Source: Oceanobacillus rekensis
GTDB lineage: Bacteria > Bacillota > Bacilli > Bacillales > Amphibacillaceae
Direction of reading: 5' to 3'
Length of the DNA stretch: 64,000 nt
NCBI RefSeq assembly: GCF_002153375.1
Contig: NZ_MTBQ01000001.1
Location: 372,001 to 436,000 of the forward strand
The notes below the pieces were generated by a model. The model was not told where the DNA came from and did not search any database. It saw only the letters and a list, made by a program, of their open reading frames with translations. A program made the translations under genes and the position numbers. Positions 19,640 to 29,213 of the stretch are shown in pieces; positions within the stretch are counted from its first letter, which is position 1, and every line of letters begins with the position of its first letter.

Positions 19640-20908
19640 TTACGAAAGGAGTAAGAAATATTTACGAACATTAGAAATGAAATGTAATGAGCCGGTAATA
19701 AAGTAATAACCGGACTGCTTGTCGATCATCTCTTTAACTGCTTGTTCCCAGTCACTATTCATTTGTTTATTTTTGGCTTGAGTCAAACTGAATAATTGTT
19801 CTGCACTTGCAGCACGAGGATGGCAAAAGCTTGTTAGAGTGATGGATTCAAATTTATTGTCAAGTTGCTTTAGCATTGCTTTCAGATCTTTATCCTTAAA
19901 TGCAGCAAATAAGATATGCTTGTCGGAATTAGGAAAATTTTCTTCTACAGTCGATAAAAAAGCAGCTATGCCAGCAGGATTATGTGATCCGTCTAATACG
20001 ATGACAGGGTCCCTGCTAACAATCTCAAATCTCCCTGCTAATTGTGTACTTGCAATTGCATCTGCTGCTTTCGCAAACGAGATCGATAACCCTGTTTCCG
20101 AAAGTTTTTCCAATGCCATGTAGGCAACAGAGGCATTTTTTGCTTGATGCTCACCGAACATTGCAAGCCGTGTTTCTAATTGCCTTTGATTACTCTTCCA
20201 TGTCAATTGCTGCCATGCACCTCGTTGATAAAAGAAATCCTCTCCTAAACGATACATGGCTGTTTCTTTTTTTGTAACTTCCTTTTTAATCACGGCTAAT
20301 GCATCTGTTTCAAGTGTTCCAGTAATTACTGGTGCATTTTTTTTAATAATACCGGCTTTCTGATAAGCAATTTCAGCTATCGTATCCCCTAGAAATTTAG
20401 TATGGTCTTTTGCTATATTTGTTATAATGGATATAATTGGTTGGAAACAGTTTGTTGTATCTTCTCTACCACCCATACCAGCTTCAATAAGGGTAATATC
20501 ACCGTATGTTGAAAAATAGAGAAAACCTAAGACTGTAATTATTTCAAATTCAGTTGGGGCAAGATTTTCTTTATCCATCTGTTTAATCTTTGGATAAATG
20601 GTATTACATAGATTCAAAAACTCTTCCTTACTTATTTCTCTATCATTCAAATAAATATGACCGGTTAATCCAGATAAACTTGGCGAAGTAAAAATCCCAA
20701 CCTGATAACCGTTTACCTGTAATGCTTTATTCATATACTCAACGGTAGATCCTTTACCATTCGTACCCGCAATATGAATTGCCTTCATTTTCTTCTGCGG
20801 ATGATCTAGCAGGGCAAGTAATCGATTGACCCGCTCCAAGCCTGGTTTAATACCGAGTGATTTTCTAGAATCAAAGAAACGTTCAACTTCTTGAAATGTT
20901 GTAAACAA
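19640..20908 (-). CDS. folC: Folylpolyglutamate synthase / dihydrofolate synthase
   Basis: FolC adds glutamate to dihydropteroate and gamma-linked glutamates to folates. The 422-residue Mur-ligase-like enzyme has the P-loop IAGTNGKGST at 46-55, GGREDTTNCFQP near 150, ITNIAKDHTKFLG, and VLDGSHNPAGI at about 307. Start is TTG with AAAGTGGTG upstream. In B. subtilis it directly follows valS; here two plus-strand ATP-grasp genes and a repeat intervene. Confidence 0.96.
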   Translation of the reverse strand: MFTTFQEVERFFDSRKSLGIKPGLERVNRLLALLDHPQKKMKAIHIAGTNGKGSTVEYMNKALQVNGYQVGIFTSPSLSGLTGHIYLNDREISKEEFLNLCNTIYPKIKQMDKENLAPTEFEIITVLGFLYFSTYGDITLIEAGMGGREDTTNCFQPIISIITNIAKDHTKFLGDTIAEIAYQKAGIIKKNAPVITGTLETDALAVIKKEVTKKETAMYRLGEDFFYQRGAWQQLTWKSNQRQLETRLAMFGEHQAKNASVAYMALEKLSETGLSISFAKAADAIASTQLAGRFEIVSRDPVIVLDGSHNPAGIAAFLSTVEENFPNSDKHILFAAFKDKDLKAMLKQLDNKFESITLTSFCHPRAASAEQLFSLTQAKNKQMNSDWEQAVKEMIDKQSGYYFITGSLHFISNVRKYFLLLS

Positions 20909-20987
20909 TGTTTCACCACTTTCTATTTTAATATGAGTTCAAGCCGAACTATTCGAATTTCTACCAAATAAGTATAGCAGAAAGGAT

Positions 20988-21887
20988 ATGACTCAGGTGA
21001 ATATAAAAGGATGGATTATATATAATGGTAACCTTCCAGGAAATAAATTTCTGGACTATGCAAAAATGATAGAGCAGGCCGCCACGGCTAAAGGTTTGGA
21101 AACTACAATCTATAAAAACAATGAACTACTCAGTCTATTTTCAGAGGGGCAGCTTGAGATTATCGGTGCACCTAAAAATAATTTACCGGATTTCGTTTTC
21201 TTTGCCGATAAAGATATTTATTTAGCGAGACAGCTCGAATTATTGGGTATCCGTGTCTTCAATTCTGCCCAAGCGATTGATATAAGCGATGACAAGATTG
21301 CAACGTATCAACATTTGGCCGCTAAACAATTACCGATTCCAAAAACAATTGTAGCACCGAAGATTTTTTATAAGGGAGATATTGACTCCTCTCTCGTGCA
21401 ACAGATTATCGAAAATCTAAGTTTACCACTGATCATTAAAGAGGCGTATGGATCCTTTGGTGAACAAGTATATTTACTGAAAAATATGGATGAGATATTA
21501 CATAAGATGAAAGAAATTCAAGGAAAGCCCTATCTTTTTCAACAGTTTATTCCTTCTAGCTTTGGCAGGGACTTACGTCTTCAAGTTGTTGGCAATAAGG
21601 TTGTCGCAGCAATGGAAAGAAAAAACAGTGATGATTTCCGTGCTAATGTTACTGCTGGTGGATCAATGAATACATATAGTCCTTCTATAGCTGAGTCAGA
21701 TCTAGCTATTTCCGCAGTTAAGGCGATACATGCTGATTTTGCGGGAGTGGATTTATTGATTGGACCTGGTGATACAAGACTGGTCTGTGAAGTTAATTCA
21801 AATGCTCATATTCGCAACCTGCTTGATTGTACCGGCATTAATGCGGCTGTAAATATCATCGACTATATTATGGAGGTTAGCTCATGA
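20988..21887 (+). CDS. RimK-like ATP-grasp ligase (first of tandem pair)
   Basis: A 299-residue ATP-grasp protein of the RimK/LysX type, expected to join a carboxylate to an amine with ATP hydrolysis. An N-terminal pre-ATP-grasp domain (1-95) ends in LLGIRVFNSAQAIDISDDK. ATP-binding features are PLIIKEAYGSFGEQVYLL (Lys151, Glu152), FQQFIPS (185-190), RDLRLQVVG (194-202), FRANVTAGG (217-225) and the metal-binding CEVNSNAHIRN (Glu268, Asn270). These are intact, so activity is likely. The substrate is unknown. It is divergent from folC (79 bp) and overlaps the next paralogue. GAAAGGAT lies very close to the ATG; a GTG three codons on is an alternative start. Confidence 0.88.
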   Translation: MTQVNIKGWIIYNGNLPGNKFLDYAKMIEQAATAKGLETTIYKNNELLSLFSEGQLEIIGAPKNNLPDFVFFADKDIYLARQLELLGIRVFNSAQAIDISDDKIATYQHLAAKQLPIPKTIVAPKIFYKGDIDSSLVQQIIENLSLPLIIKEAYGSFGEQVYLLKNMDEILHKMKEIQGKPYLFQQFIPSSFGRDLRLQVVGNKVVAAMERKNSDDFRANVTAGGSMNTYSPSIAESDLAISAVKAIHADFAGVDLLIGPGDTRLVCEVNSNAHIRNLLDCTGINAAVNIIDYIMEVSS

Positions 21888-22732
21888 TAAATGGGTGGAT
21901 TATATACAGTAAAGAAGACACCATGCAAAACTCTTCTTATATTAATTGGTTTATTGATGAAGCGAACAAACAATCACTCACTTTAACTTTAATTCTCAGG
22001 GAAGAGATGACGATTGGTATTGTAGATAACAAACAATGCATTCAGATAAATAATCAAGTTGCAGAACCACCTGATTTTGCTATAGTGAGAACCATAGAAC
22101 CCCTCCTGAATTTGCATATGGAGAATATGGGGGTACGGGTATTCAACTCATCCGCAATTTCCGGAATCTGTAATAATAAAGCATTGACACATCATCATAT
22201 CAATCAGCTCGGAATACCAATGGTCAATACGATTTACGCTAAAAGAGAAACGATCCAGGATGACCCACCACTAGCCTTTCCGTTTATCGCAAAGGAAGTT
22301 AGTGGTAGGGGTGGTAAACAAGTTTATTTTATAGAGAACCCGATGGATTGGATGAATTGTAAGATGAGTATTCAAACAGATATCATTATTCAATCTTCCG
22401 ATGTACAACTTGGCAAAGATCTTCGTGTTTTCGTTGTTGGGAAAGAAATTATTGCAGCTATTCTACGTGAAAGCTCAACAGACTTCAGGGCGAACTACAA
22501 ACTAGGTGGCTCCGCCAATATTTACCAGCTAAGTGATCAAGAGAAAAAAATGATTGGGAGAATTATCAACTACTTCGACTTTGGCATGGTAGGAATCGAC
22601 TTTTTAATTGGTCATAATGGAGAACTTTTATTCAATGAGATTGAAGATGTTGTTGGATCAAGAACATTAAGCATAGCCGATGATGTTAATATCTTGGAGA
22701 AGTACGTCACATTAATTAAGGATGCATTATAA
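21884..22732 (+). CDS. RimK-like ATP-grasp protein (second of tandem pair)
   Basis: A 282-residue paralogue of the preceding gene; both begin with a GWIIY strand and share FPFIAKEVSGRGGKQVYFIE (Lys137-Glu138), KDLRVFVVG (178-186), FRANYKLGGS (201-210) and GIDFLIGHNGELLFNEIEDV. The last motif has EIEDV where the partner has EVNSN, so one of the usual metal ligands (Asn) is changed. It may therefore bind metal differently or serve as a non-catalytic subunit. The ATG overlaps the previous stop (ATGA) and has GGAGG 7 bp before it, which strongly implies coupled, stoichiometric synthesis. The intergenic region after it holds family-A repeat A3; no clear terminator was seen. Confidence 0.85.
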   Translation: MINGWIIYSKEDTMQNSSYINWFIDEANKQSLTLTLILREEMTIGIVDNKQCIQINNQVAEPPDFAIVRTIEPLLNLHMENMGVRVFNSSAISGICNNKALTHHHINQLGIPMVNTIYAKRETIQDDPPLAFPFIAKEVSGRGGKQVYFIENPMDWMNCKMSIQTDIIIQSSDVQLGKDLRVFVVGKEIIAAILRESSTDFRANYKLGGSANIYQLSDQEKKMIGRIINYFDFGMVGIDFLIGHNGELLFNEIEDVVGSRTLSIADDVNILEKYVTLIKDAL

Positions 22733-23224
22733 AAAGATTTGTTCTATTATCACTAAATCTATAAACTGCGAAGTAGGTTATACTTCGGCGACCGCTCTGG
22801 GAAATACACTGCGCGCATCCTAAGGCATAGGTGAGCCCCTTTATGCTAACGCATTTCAGTGTCTCACCTATGCCTCTCTTCCCGTAGGAGTCTCCGTGTA
22901 TTTCCGAGCTGGTTAGAAGTGGCTTGCAATTACTATACTTGCAATAGCTAAAAGCAAATCATGCAACTTCACCAGTCCGGCATTGCTGTGGGTGGTGACT
23001 CCTGCGGGAAAAGAACGTGTCCGAAGACCAGAAGAGTGGTTTTGTCTTCGAGGCTTTAGGCCGTGCCCTAAGGTGCGCATCCGCCCAGAGCGATCCCGGA
23101 CGGCGTTTTAACAATTTCCTATGGCAAGGGTATAAGTAATTCAGTTTATCTCCGGCTACGAACGTTACAAAGCAGTAATTCTTTTCGGTGGAATGAGCAA
23201 CCGCAGTGCAAACATAAAAAAGCA
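22733..23224. repeat. Gene-free region with family-A repeat (copy A3)
   Basis: A family-A repeat runs from about 22757 (TCTATAAACTGCG) to about 23213. The first part (22782-22915) contains nested palindromes: GGCATAGGTGAG pairs with CTCACCTATGCC, and GGAAATACAC with GTGTATTTCC, so single strands could fold into a long cruciform. The second part (22960-23104) is about 85% identical, inverted, to 19269-19400, with 51 bp exact. Ends include CAGTTTATCTC near 23139 and TTCTTTTCGGTGG near 23183. An open frame across it is not a gene. Confidence 0.85.
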
Positions 23225-23270
23225 AATTAAAAACAGCGGAAATCTAAGAAGATTTCCGCTGTTTTTAATT
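23225..23270 (-). terminator. Terminator after valS
   Basis: A perfect 21-bp inverted repeat (AATTAAAAACAGCGGAAATC and its complement) with a 4-nt loop. It touches the valS stop codon and is T-rich on both strands, so it may also stop plus-strand transcripts from the ATP-grasp pair. Confidence 0.92.
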
Positions 23271-25915
23271 TATTCTTTTAATTCACTAAGGCGTGCTTTC
23301 ACTTTTGTCTGTTTGTCGAGGTAATCTTGTTCTTTTCGTTTTTCTTCCTCCACAACTGCGTCTGGTGCTTTACTTACAAATCCTTGATTGGAAAGTTTCT
23401 TCTGAACACGTTCTACTTCTTTTGTCCATTTCGTCAGTTCCTTCTCAAGACGTGAAATCTCTTTATCAAAATCAATCAACCCTTCAAGGGGAAGAAAAAT
23501 TTCCGCGCCTGTTACTACAGCTGCCATTGCTTTCTCTGGTATATCCAATTTTTCAGCAATGATTAACTCACTAGGATTACAGAAGCGTTCTAAATACTCG
23601 CGGTTGCTTTCAAGCTCATTAACAATCGACTCGTTCTCTGCTTGAATGAGCATGTTAATTTGCTTGGACATCGGTGTATCTACTTCTTGACGGCTATTAC
23701 GAACCGATTTAATGATAGAAACTAACCGTTTCATTTCTGTAGATGCTGCTTCATCATGGAAGTCAGCCCGAACTTCAGGCCATTTTGCTACCGTAATTGA
23801 TGTTCCATCGTGAGGTAGCTGTTGCCAGATTTCTTCTGTTATAAACGGCATATATGGATGAAGCATACGCATCGTTTGATCAAGAACATATGCCAGAACA
23901 GATTTCGTTGTCTTCTTTTTCGCTTCATCATCACCATACAATGGAAGTTTTGCCATTTCAATATACCAATCACAAAGTTCATCCCAGATGAAATTGTATA
24001 GATGACGCCCTGCTTCACCAAATTCATATTTGTTAGTGTTTTTCGTTACATGTTCAATTGTTTCATTCAAGCGAGTTAGGATCCACTTATCAGCAAGAGA
24101 TAGTTCCCCAGTTAAGTCAATCTCTTCATATGTGAATCCTTCCATGTTCATCAATGAGAAACGGGAAGCATTCCAAACTTTATTGGCAAAGTTCCATGTA
24201 GACTCAACCTTTTCCCAATTGAAGCGAAGGTCCTGACCTGGTGTTGAACCGGTTAACAAGAAATAACGAAGAGAATCTGCACCATATTTTTCAACAACAT
24301 CCATTGGATCAACGCCATTTCCAAGAGATTTACTCATTTTACGTCCTTCTGCATCGCGAATAAGTCCGTGTATCAGTACATCTTTAAATGGTTTTTCACC
24401 CGTGAATTCTTTCGATTGGAATATCATACGAGCAACCCAGAAGAAAATGATATCGTATCCTGTTACAAGTACATCTGTCGGGAAGTAACGTTTAAAGTCT
24501 TCTGATTCTATATCCGGCCAGCCCATCGTAGAGAAAGGCCATAAGGCAGATGAGAACCACGTATCCAATACATCTTCATCCTGTACCCAATTTTCAATAT
24601 CTGCTGGTGCTTCCTTGCCTACATATACCTCTTTTGTTTCCTTATGATACCAGGCAGGAATACGGTGTCCCCACCATAATTGACGAGAAATACACCAGTC
24701 ACGAATATTATCCATCCAATTTAAATACGTCTGTTCAAAGCGAGCTGGAACGAAATTAACTTTATCTTCCCCATGCTGCATCTCTAATGCAGCTTCTGCC
24801 AGCGGATCCATTTTCACAAACCATTGCGTGGATAAATACGGTTCAACGACTGCTCCACTACGTTCAGAATGTCCAACCTGATGGACACGATTCTCGATTT
24901 TAAATAATACGTCCATATCCTGTAAATCTTTGACAATTTGCTTACGGCATTCAAATCGATCGAGACCATTATATTTCAAAGCATTTTCATTCATGGATCC
25001 ATCTTCATTCATAACGAGTACACGTTCGAGATTATGTCGGTTACCAACTTCAAAATCATTTGGATCGTGTGCAGGAGTTATTTTAACAGCACCTGATCCA
25101 AGCTCTCTATCTACATATTCGTCGGCTACAATTTCTATTTCACGGCCAACAATTGGCAGGATAACTGTTTTACCGACTAGATGTTTATAACGATCATCTT
25201 TTGGATGAACAGCAATAGCCGTATCCCCTAGCATTGTTTCCGGACGTGTTGTTGCAATTTCGATTGTTTCGTCGCTGTTTTTGATTGGGTAACGCATGTG
25301 ATAGAATTTACCCTGCACTTCTTCATAAATAACTTCAATATCAGATAATGCAGTTTTTGTCTTTGGATCCCAGTTAATGATGTATTCGCCACGATAGATA
25401 AGCCCTTTTTCATATAACTTAACAAATACCTCTTTAACCGCATCTGAGAGACCGTCATCCAATGTAAATCGCTCTCGAGAATAATCTAGACCAAGACCAA
25501 CTTTTTCCCACTGGGAACGAATAAAGTCTGCATATTCTTCCTTCCATTCCCATGCAGTTTCAAGGAACTTTTCGCGACCAAGTTCATAACGGCTTGTACC
25601 CTGTTCTTTTAGTTTTGCTTCTACTTTTGCTTGTGTAGCAATACCAGCATGGTCCATTCCTGGTAGCCATAGTACATCATAGCCCTGCATACGCTTCATG
25701 CGGGAAATAGTATCTTGCATCGTCGTATCCCACGCATGACCTAAATGCAACTTTCCTGTTACATTTGGTGGGGGAATTACAATGGAAAACGGCTCTTTAT
25801 CCGGATCACCGGTTGCCTCAAAGTACTTTCCCTCCAGCCAAAACTGATAACGTCCTTTTTCTACTTCCTGAGGATTATATTTTGATGAAAGTGATGCCTT
25901 TTCTTGATCGCTCAT
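23270..25915 (-). CDS. valS: Valyl-tRNA synthetase
   Basis: An 881-residue class I synthetase. HIGH-type HLGHA is at about 57-61 ([20 protein letters not shown]), KMSKS in [14 protein letters not shown] near 525, and the editing domain [17 protein letters not shown] near 225. The C-terminal tRNA-binding coiled coil covers about 810-881 ([20 protein letters not shown]). It is controlled by a T-box leader upstream. Confidence 0.98.
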   Translation of the reverse strand: MSDQEKASLSSKYNPQEVEKGRYQFWLEGKYFEATGDPDKEPFSIVIPPPNVTGKLHLGHAWDTTMQDTISRMKRMQGYDVLWLPGMDHAGIATQAKVEAKLKEQGTSRYELGREKFLETAWEWKEEYADFIRSQWEKVGLGLDYSRERFTLDDGLSDAVKEVFVKLYEKGLIYRGEYIINWDPKTKTALSDIEVIYEEVQGKFYHMRYPIKNSDETIEIATTRPETMLGDTAIAVHPKDDRYKHLVGKTVILPIVGREIEIVADEYVDRELGSGAVKITPAHDPNDFEVGNRHNLERVLVMNEDGSMNENALKYNGLDRFECRKQIVKDLQDMDVLFKIENRVHQVGHSERSGAVVEPYLSTQWFVKMDPLAEAALEMQHGEDKVNFVPARFEQTYLNWMDNIRDWCISRQLWWGHRIPAWYHKETKEVYVGKEAPADIENWVQDEDVLDTWFSSALWPFSTMGWPDIESEDFKRYFPTDVLVTGYDIIFFWVARMIFQSKEFTGEKPFKDVLIHGLIRDAEGRKMSKSLGNGVDPMDVVEKYGADSLRYFLLTGSTPGQDLRFNWEKVESTWNFANKVWNASRFSLMNMEGFTYEEIDLTGELSLADKWILTRLNETIEHVTKNTNKYEFGEAGRHLYNFIWDELCDWYIEMAKLPLYGDDEAKKKTTKSVLAYVLDQTMRMLHPYMPFITEEIWQQLPHDGTSITVAKWPEVRADFHDEAASTEMKRLVSIIKSVRNSRQEVDTPMSKQINMLIQAENESIVNELESNREYLERFCNPSELIIAEKLDIPEKAMAAVVTGAEIFLPLEGLIDFDKEISRLEKELTKWTKEVERVQKKLSNQGFVSKAPDAVVEEEKRKEQDYLDKQTKVKARLSELKE

Positions 25916-25939
25916 TTGAATGCCTCCTATTTTTACTAC

Positions 25940-26215
25940 ACTAAAAAACCCAATTCATCCTAAAATAAAGGACGAATTGGGTAAGATCCGTGGTACCACC
26001 TTTGTTTACAAACTTTGAAAACAAAAAAGTCTGTACACTCAAACTTTGATAACGGTCAAATACCGGCTTCTTCTACTTCAATTTCAAAGAAACTGCATCA
26101 AGGGCGACCTTCCAAAACAACCTGCCTGGGAAATTTCCAGCTCGTGATTTCCCTCTCTGAAGACGTTAATTTTGTACTCTTCCCTATCATCGCTTTTTAA
26201 TATAGCGGTAGTTCA
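25940..26215 (-). ncRNA. T-box riboswitch of valS
   Basis: The leader carries the T-box sequence AAGGTGGTACCACGG (25989-26003) and a terminator hairpin ACCCAATTCGTCC...GGATGAATTGGGT followed by six T (25942-25982). Stem I spans about 26050-26195. A GTA triplet just before TTTGACCGTTATC (about 26053-26068) is in the expected specifier zone and would read valine, in agreement with valS; the exact codon is inferred. Uncharged tRNA-Val would stabilise the antiterminator. Confidence 0.93.
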
Positions 26216-26239
26216 CTTGTTAATAATAGTATAATTATT

Positions 26240-26267
26240 ATTTTAGCATAAGTGCTGAAATCGTCAA
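26240..26267 (-). promoter_or_regulatory. SigA promoter of valS
   Basis: TTGACG (26262-26267) and TAAAAT (26240-26245) with a 16-bp spacer lie just upstream of the T-box leader. Confidence 0.6.
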
Positions 26268-26276
26268 CTATTTATA

Positions 26277-26482
26277 GGGGGATTCAAAAAAGGAGGAAAA
26301 AAAGACCTGGTAATTCCCTTCTCCGCATATACTTGTAAGCAGAGGTGAAGAATTCTATTTAACGTATGCTTTTAAAACGTGAGTACAGGCTTGCACCTGG
26401 GCCGTTTAGTAGAAATTCCACTACCCACATTCGTGCGAAATTCAAAGCGTCATTTTACCGAATTTCTTGAACATCCTCTTAT
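26277..26482. repeat. Family-B MITE-like repeat (copy B2)
   Basis: Starts GATTCAAAAAAGGAGG and ends TTGAACATCCTCTTAT. The right part (GAATTTCGCACG, TAAAATGACG on the minus strand) is shared with copies at 35565-35826 and 46094-46262. No coding potential. Inverted ends suggest a non-autonomous element. Confidence 0.7.
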
Positions 26483-26577
26483 TATAATCATATTGCACAT
26501 TTGGGGTTTGTTTATACATACTATATTGAAACGAATTAAGTGTGTGAACATACTTTATAATAAAGGGGGTGTATCAC

Positions 26578-26766
26578 GTGGCCCGTTTTTATCGATACAA
26601 GTTGCCACCATGGGCTAGACATTGTCTTATTATTCTAGAAAGGATTACATTGCCAATCATGATTTTTCAACTAATACGGACATTATTTATTCCTACAACA
26701 TTTGATATTCTATTACTTGGGGTGTTAATTGGATTAGTTGTAGCGTTTTATTTAGAATGGATTTAA
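26578..26766 (+). CDS. Small membrane protein, function unknown
   Basis: A 62-residue protein (starting MARFYRYKLPPWARHCLIIL) with an amphipathic/basic N-terminus and two hydrophobic segments (about 15-38 and 44-60). GTG start with AAGGGGG 8 bp upstream; an in-frame GTG nine bases earlier abuts that site and is less likely. Its stop overlaps the ysxE stop by four bases, tail to tail. I do not recognise the family. It lies immediately after repeat B2. Confidence 0.7.
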   Translation: MARFYRYKLPPWARHCLIILERITLPIMIFQLIRTLFIPTTFDILLLGVLIGLVVAFYLEWI

Positions 26767-27779
26767 TAATCAGCATCTTCAAATGAGATTGTTTCATACT
26801 CTTCTATAATAAATTTATTCCATTTAATGGCAAAGAGTAACTTTCTAAACTGCTGCTGTATATCTCTTACTTGTAGTTCCATTGATTTTCCTGATGTATT
26901 ATTCACGTAATTCTGGATTGTAGTAATATATGTGGATGGATGAAGTAAATAAATTGATAGCAACTTCAGCTCCATCCTATTAAGATCATTTTTGTTTTTA
27001 TATATCTTAAATGCATCTGTTATTAATTCTTGTGGTTGATCATAGTTGCCTGTCAGATGATTGAAGTAATTTGCCAAGTCTACTGCCGGATGATCATATC
27101 GAACAGTTTCCCAATTTATGATGTACCTGCCTACTGTATGGTCCGGTGTTAAATTCCCATGACATAAACAGTGATTCCATGTTAAAGTTTCATCAGATGG
27201 TTCAAGGAACTCATCAATTATATCATTGTTCATTTTCAATGCATATTCCACATCTCTATACTGTGTGCAAACGAGCAGTTCAAATGGGGACATATACCGA
27301 TTGCTTTCAAACTGGTGGACGATACGTTTCAATTCTATTGGGGTTTCTTTACAAAACGCTTGATATGTAAGAAAATTATCGTTCAGCGAATCTTTCGAAA
27401 TACGATGTGATTTCATTGTCGTAACATGTAAACGGCCGAGATTTTGCATCGTATTTTCCATATTATTTTTTAAATTTCCGGTAGAAGGAGTTTCAATCCA
27501 TGGGGTAAGATAATAGAAAGATTCATCCGTTTCCAGGTATAGTTTTCCCTCTCTCGTTAAATAGACAGGTGCAATTTCAGAAAGATTTTTCTCATTCGCT
27601 ATCGCATATACATGTTGCCATAAAGCTACATTTTCTTTAGTCAATGCACTCTGTTTCAAGGCATAGGTACGCCTTCCATCTCTAATTCGAAATAATCGAT
27701 CCGTTATTTTTTCTGACTCTGTTGGGTATACCCGGTAGGATTGCATGATATCCTTTATTATTTTCTGCATTTCACTCAC
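26763..27779 (-). CDS. ysxE: YsxE, CotS-related kinase-like spore coat protein
   Basis: A 338-residue protein with an aminoglycoside-phosphotransferase/CotS fold. The catalytic-loop equivalent is CHGNLTPDHTVGRYIINWET (about 212-231) where active kinases have HGDxxxxN and DxD; the aspartates are replaced, so it is probably a pseudokinase. Its position directly downstream of spoVID matches B. subtilis ysxE, a coat protein dependent on SpoVID. Confidence 0.9.
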   Translation of the reverse strand: MSEMQKIIKDIMQSYRVYPTESEKITDRLFRIRDGRRTYALKQSALTKENVALWQHVYAIANEKNLSEIAPVYLTREGKLYLETDESFYYLTPWIETPSTGNLKNNMENTMQNLGRLHVTTMKSHRISKDSLNDNFLTYQAFCKETPIELKRIVHQFESNRYMSPFELLVCTQYRDVEYALKMNNDIIDEFLEPSDETLTWNHCLCHGNLTPDHTVGRYIINWETVRYDHPAVDLANYFNHLTGNYDQPQELITDAFKIYKNKNDLNRMELKLLSIYLLHPSTYITTIQNYVNNTSGKSMELQVRDIQQQFRKLLFAIKWNKFIIEEYETISFEDADY

Positions 27780-27832
27780 CGCCGATAAAATAATTTACCC
27801 CCTGAATAATAGAAACAAGGGGGTAGTTCCTG

Positions 27833-29065
27833 CTATTTGTTGGCAGGTATATAGAGTAACTGACCTTCCTGAACTTCAAAATCAGCCTCCAACTCATTCT
27901 GTTTAATCAACTGCAATGGACTGATTGAAAAACGTTGTGCGATGGTCTCAATTGTATCCTGATCTTGAACAATACAAATCCTCATTTTTGTAAAGCTTTC
28001 TTCCTCTTTATCTCTGAATATGTCAGATAAGTATGTGGCATCTTCTACTGTTTGTTGCTCATAATCAGCCACTTCTGATTCGGTTGTTTCTTCCGTTTCC
28101 CCGGTTACCTGTGCTGATCCTACTGCATATGAGTTGGAAACCTCATTATTATCCCCTGGTAATTGATTGAAAAATTCAGTAAGGGTTTGTGATTTAATTT
28201 TCCACCTATCAGGATCTTCCACTTCGGTGTATGAATCTTCTTTCATCTCATTTGGTTCAATCTGATCTTCCGCTTGTGAACGGCGCTCTTCTTCTACCAC
28301 GCCTGATTCAACGGGATTCTCCACTTGAGGATGTACTTCTTCAACTTCGCCTAATTCAACAGGGTTTTCCGATTGAGACCGTCGTTCTTCTTCCACCTCG
28401 CCTAATTCAACAGTTTCTTCTGTAACAATCGTTTCATCAATAGCTTCAGATTGATTTGTTTCTGTTAGTTCTTCTATAACCTCTCGCTCCGCCACTTCTA
28501 TATCCTCTTGTCTTTCAACTTCTTCTTTTTGTTTCTTGATCTCAAATTCAAAGGTACTTTCCTCATTATTTACAAATTCTTCCAATACCCCTTCGATAGC
28601 TTCTTCTACTTCCTCACGCTGTTTTTCTGCTTCACTATTAATACCGTTGATTTCAACCGTAGCATACAGTTTCAGCTGGCTGGATTCTGGTAATTCATAA
28701 TCAAATGATTCAATATTTACCGTAATATCATCCAAATTGGCTACACGATAGGGTGGTACAGAAATCTCGACCGGAAAGCGATGCGAAAACGTGGTAAGCC
28801 CATTTTCCTCGATTACATTTTCCACATAACGTTTTGCTTGGTAATCATCAAAATCAATCAACTTTTCTTCCTGTACATTTGAAATAACTCTTTCATACTC
28901 CCCATGCAATTCAATCATACCCCTGATAGAAATATATTCATCATAAGGCTGGATTGATATTTCAGGGTCTAAAGCTATTCCTTTCATTTCCGCAACTTCC
29001 TGTCCCTTTTCAAAAAATAGGGACTCCTGCAGTTCAAAGGTAAATGTCTTGGAATCGCCTGCCAA
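27833..29065 (-). CDS. spoVID: Spore coat morphogenetic protein SpoVID
   Basis: SpoVID drives encasement of the spore by the coat and binds SafA. The N-terminal domain (FELQESLFFEKGQEVAEMKG) matches B. subtilis SpoVID. The middle (about 180-345) is a Glu-rich low-complexity region with imperfect repeats (ETVELGEVEEERRSQSENPV). A C-terminal LysM domain (about 360-408; VQDQDTIETIAQRFSISPLQ) ends the protein. The frame extends 22 codons further upstream, but TTG at 29063-29065 follows AAAGGAGG by 6-7 bp and gives the family N-terminus, 410 residues. Confidence 0.93.
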   Translation of the reverse strand: MAGDSKTFTFELQESLFFEKGQEVAEMKGIALDPEISIQPYDEYISIRGMIELHGEYERVISNVQEEKLIDFDDYQAKRYVENVIEENGLTTFSHRFPVEISVPPYRVANLDDITVNIESFDYELPESSQLKLYATVEINGINSEAEKQREEVEEAIEGVLEEFVNNEESTFEFEIKKQKEEVERQEDIEVAEREVIEELTETNQSEAIDETIVTEETVELGEVEEERRSQSENPVELGEVEEVHPQVENPVESGVVEEERRSQAEDQIEPNEMKEDSYTEVEDPDRWKIKSQTLTEFFNQLPGDNNEVSNSYAVGSAQVTGETEETTESEVADYEQQTVEDATYLSDIFRDKEEESFTKMRICIVQDQDTIETIAQRFSISPLQLIKQNELEADFEVQEGQLLYIPANK

Positions 29066-29145
29066 AAAAACTCCTCCTTTCAACATATATCCATATGCCG
29101 ATATGTCTTTATAATCTATATGTGCTACCACTTTCGGATATGCAT

Positions 29146-29206
29146 GAAAAAAGCTATTCCATAGTGAGTATCATCTTAGCAAGATGGATATCAATATGGA
29201 ATAGCT
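29146..29206 (-). terminator. Terminator of the hem operon
   Basis: An 11-bp stem AGCTATTCCAT/ATGGAATAGCT with internal secondary pairing is followed by TTTTTTCA on the minus strand, 8 bp past hemL. Confidence 0.85.
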
Positions 29207-29213
29207 CCTGAAT

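Noticed and set aside
22782-22915. Nested palindromes considered as a CRISPR array or structured RNA gene
   Set aside because: There are no regular spacer-repeat units; the same blocks recur in other intergenic family-A copies, so a dispersed repeat explains them.
22959-23225. An 88-codon minus-strand frame in the valS downstream region
   Set aside because: It lies wholly in family-A repeat sequence; the inverted partner at 19157-19375 encodes a different frame product, so coding is not conserved.
25942-25982. Terminator hairpin considered as the end of an upstream gene
   Set aside because: It is the regulated terminator of the valS T-box, adjacent to the GGTGGTACC motif.
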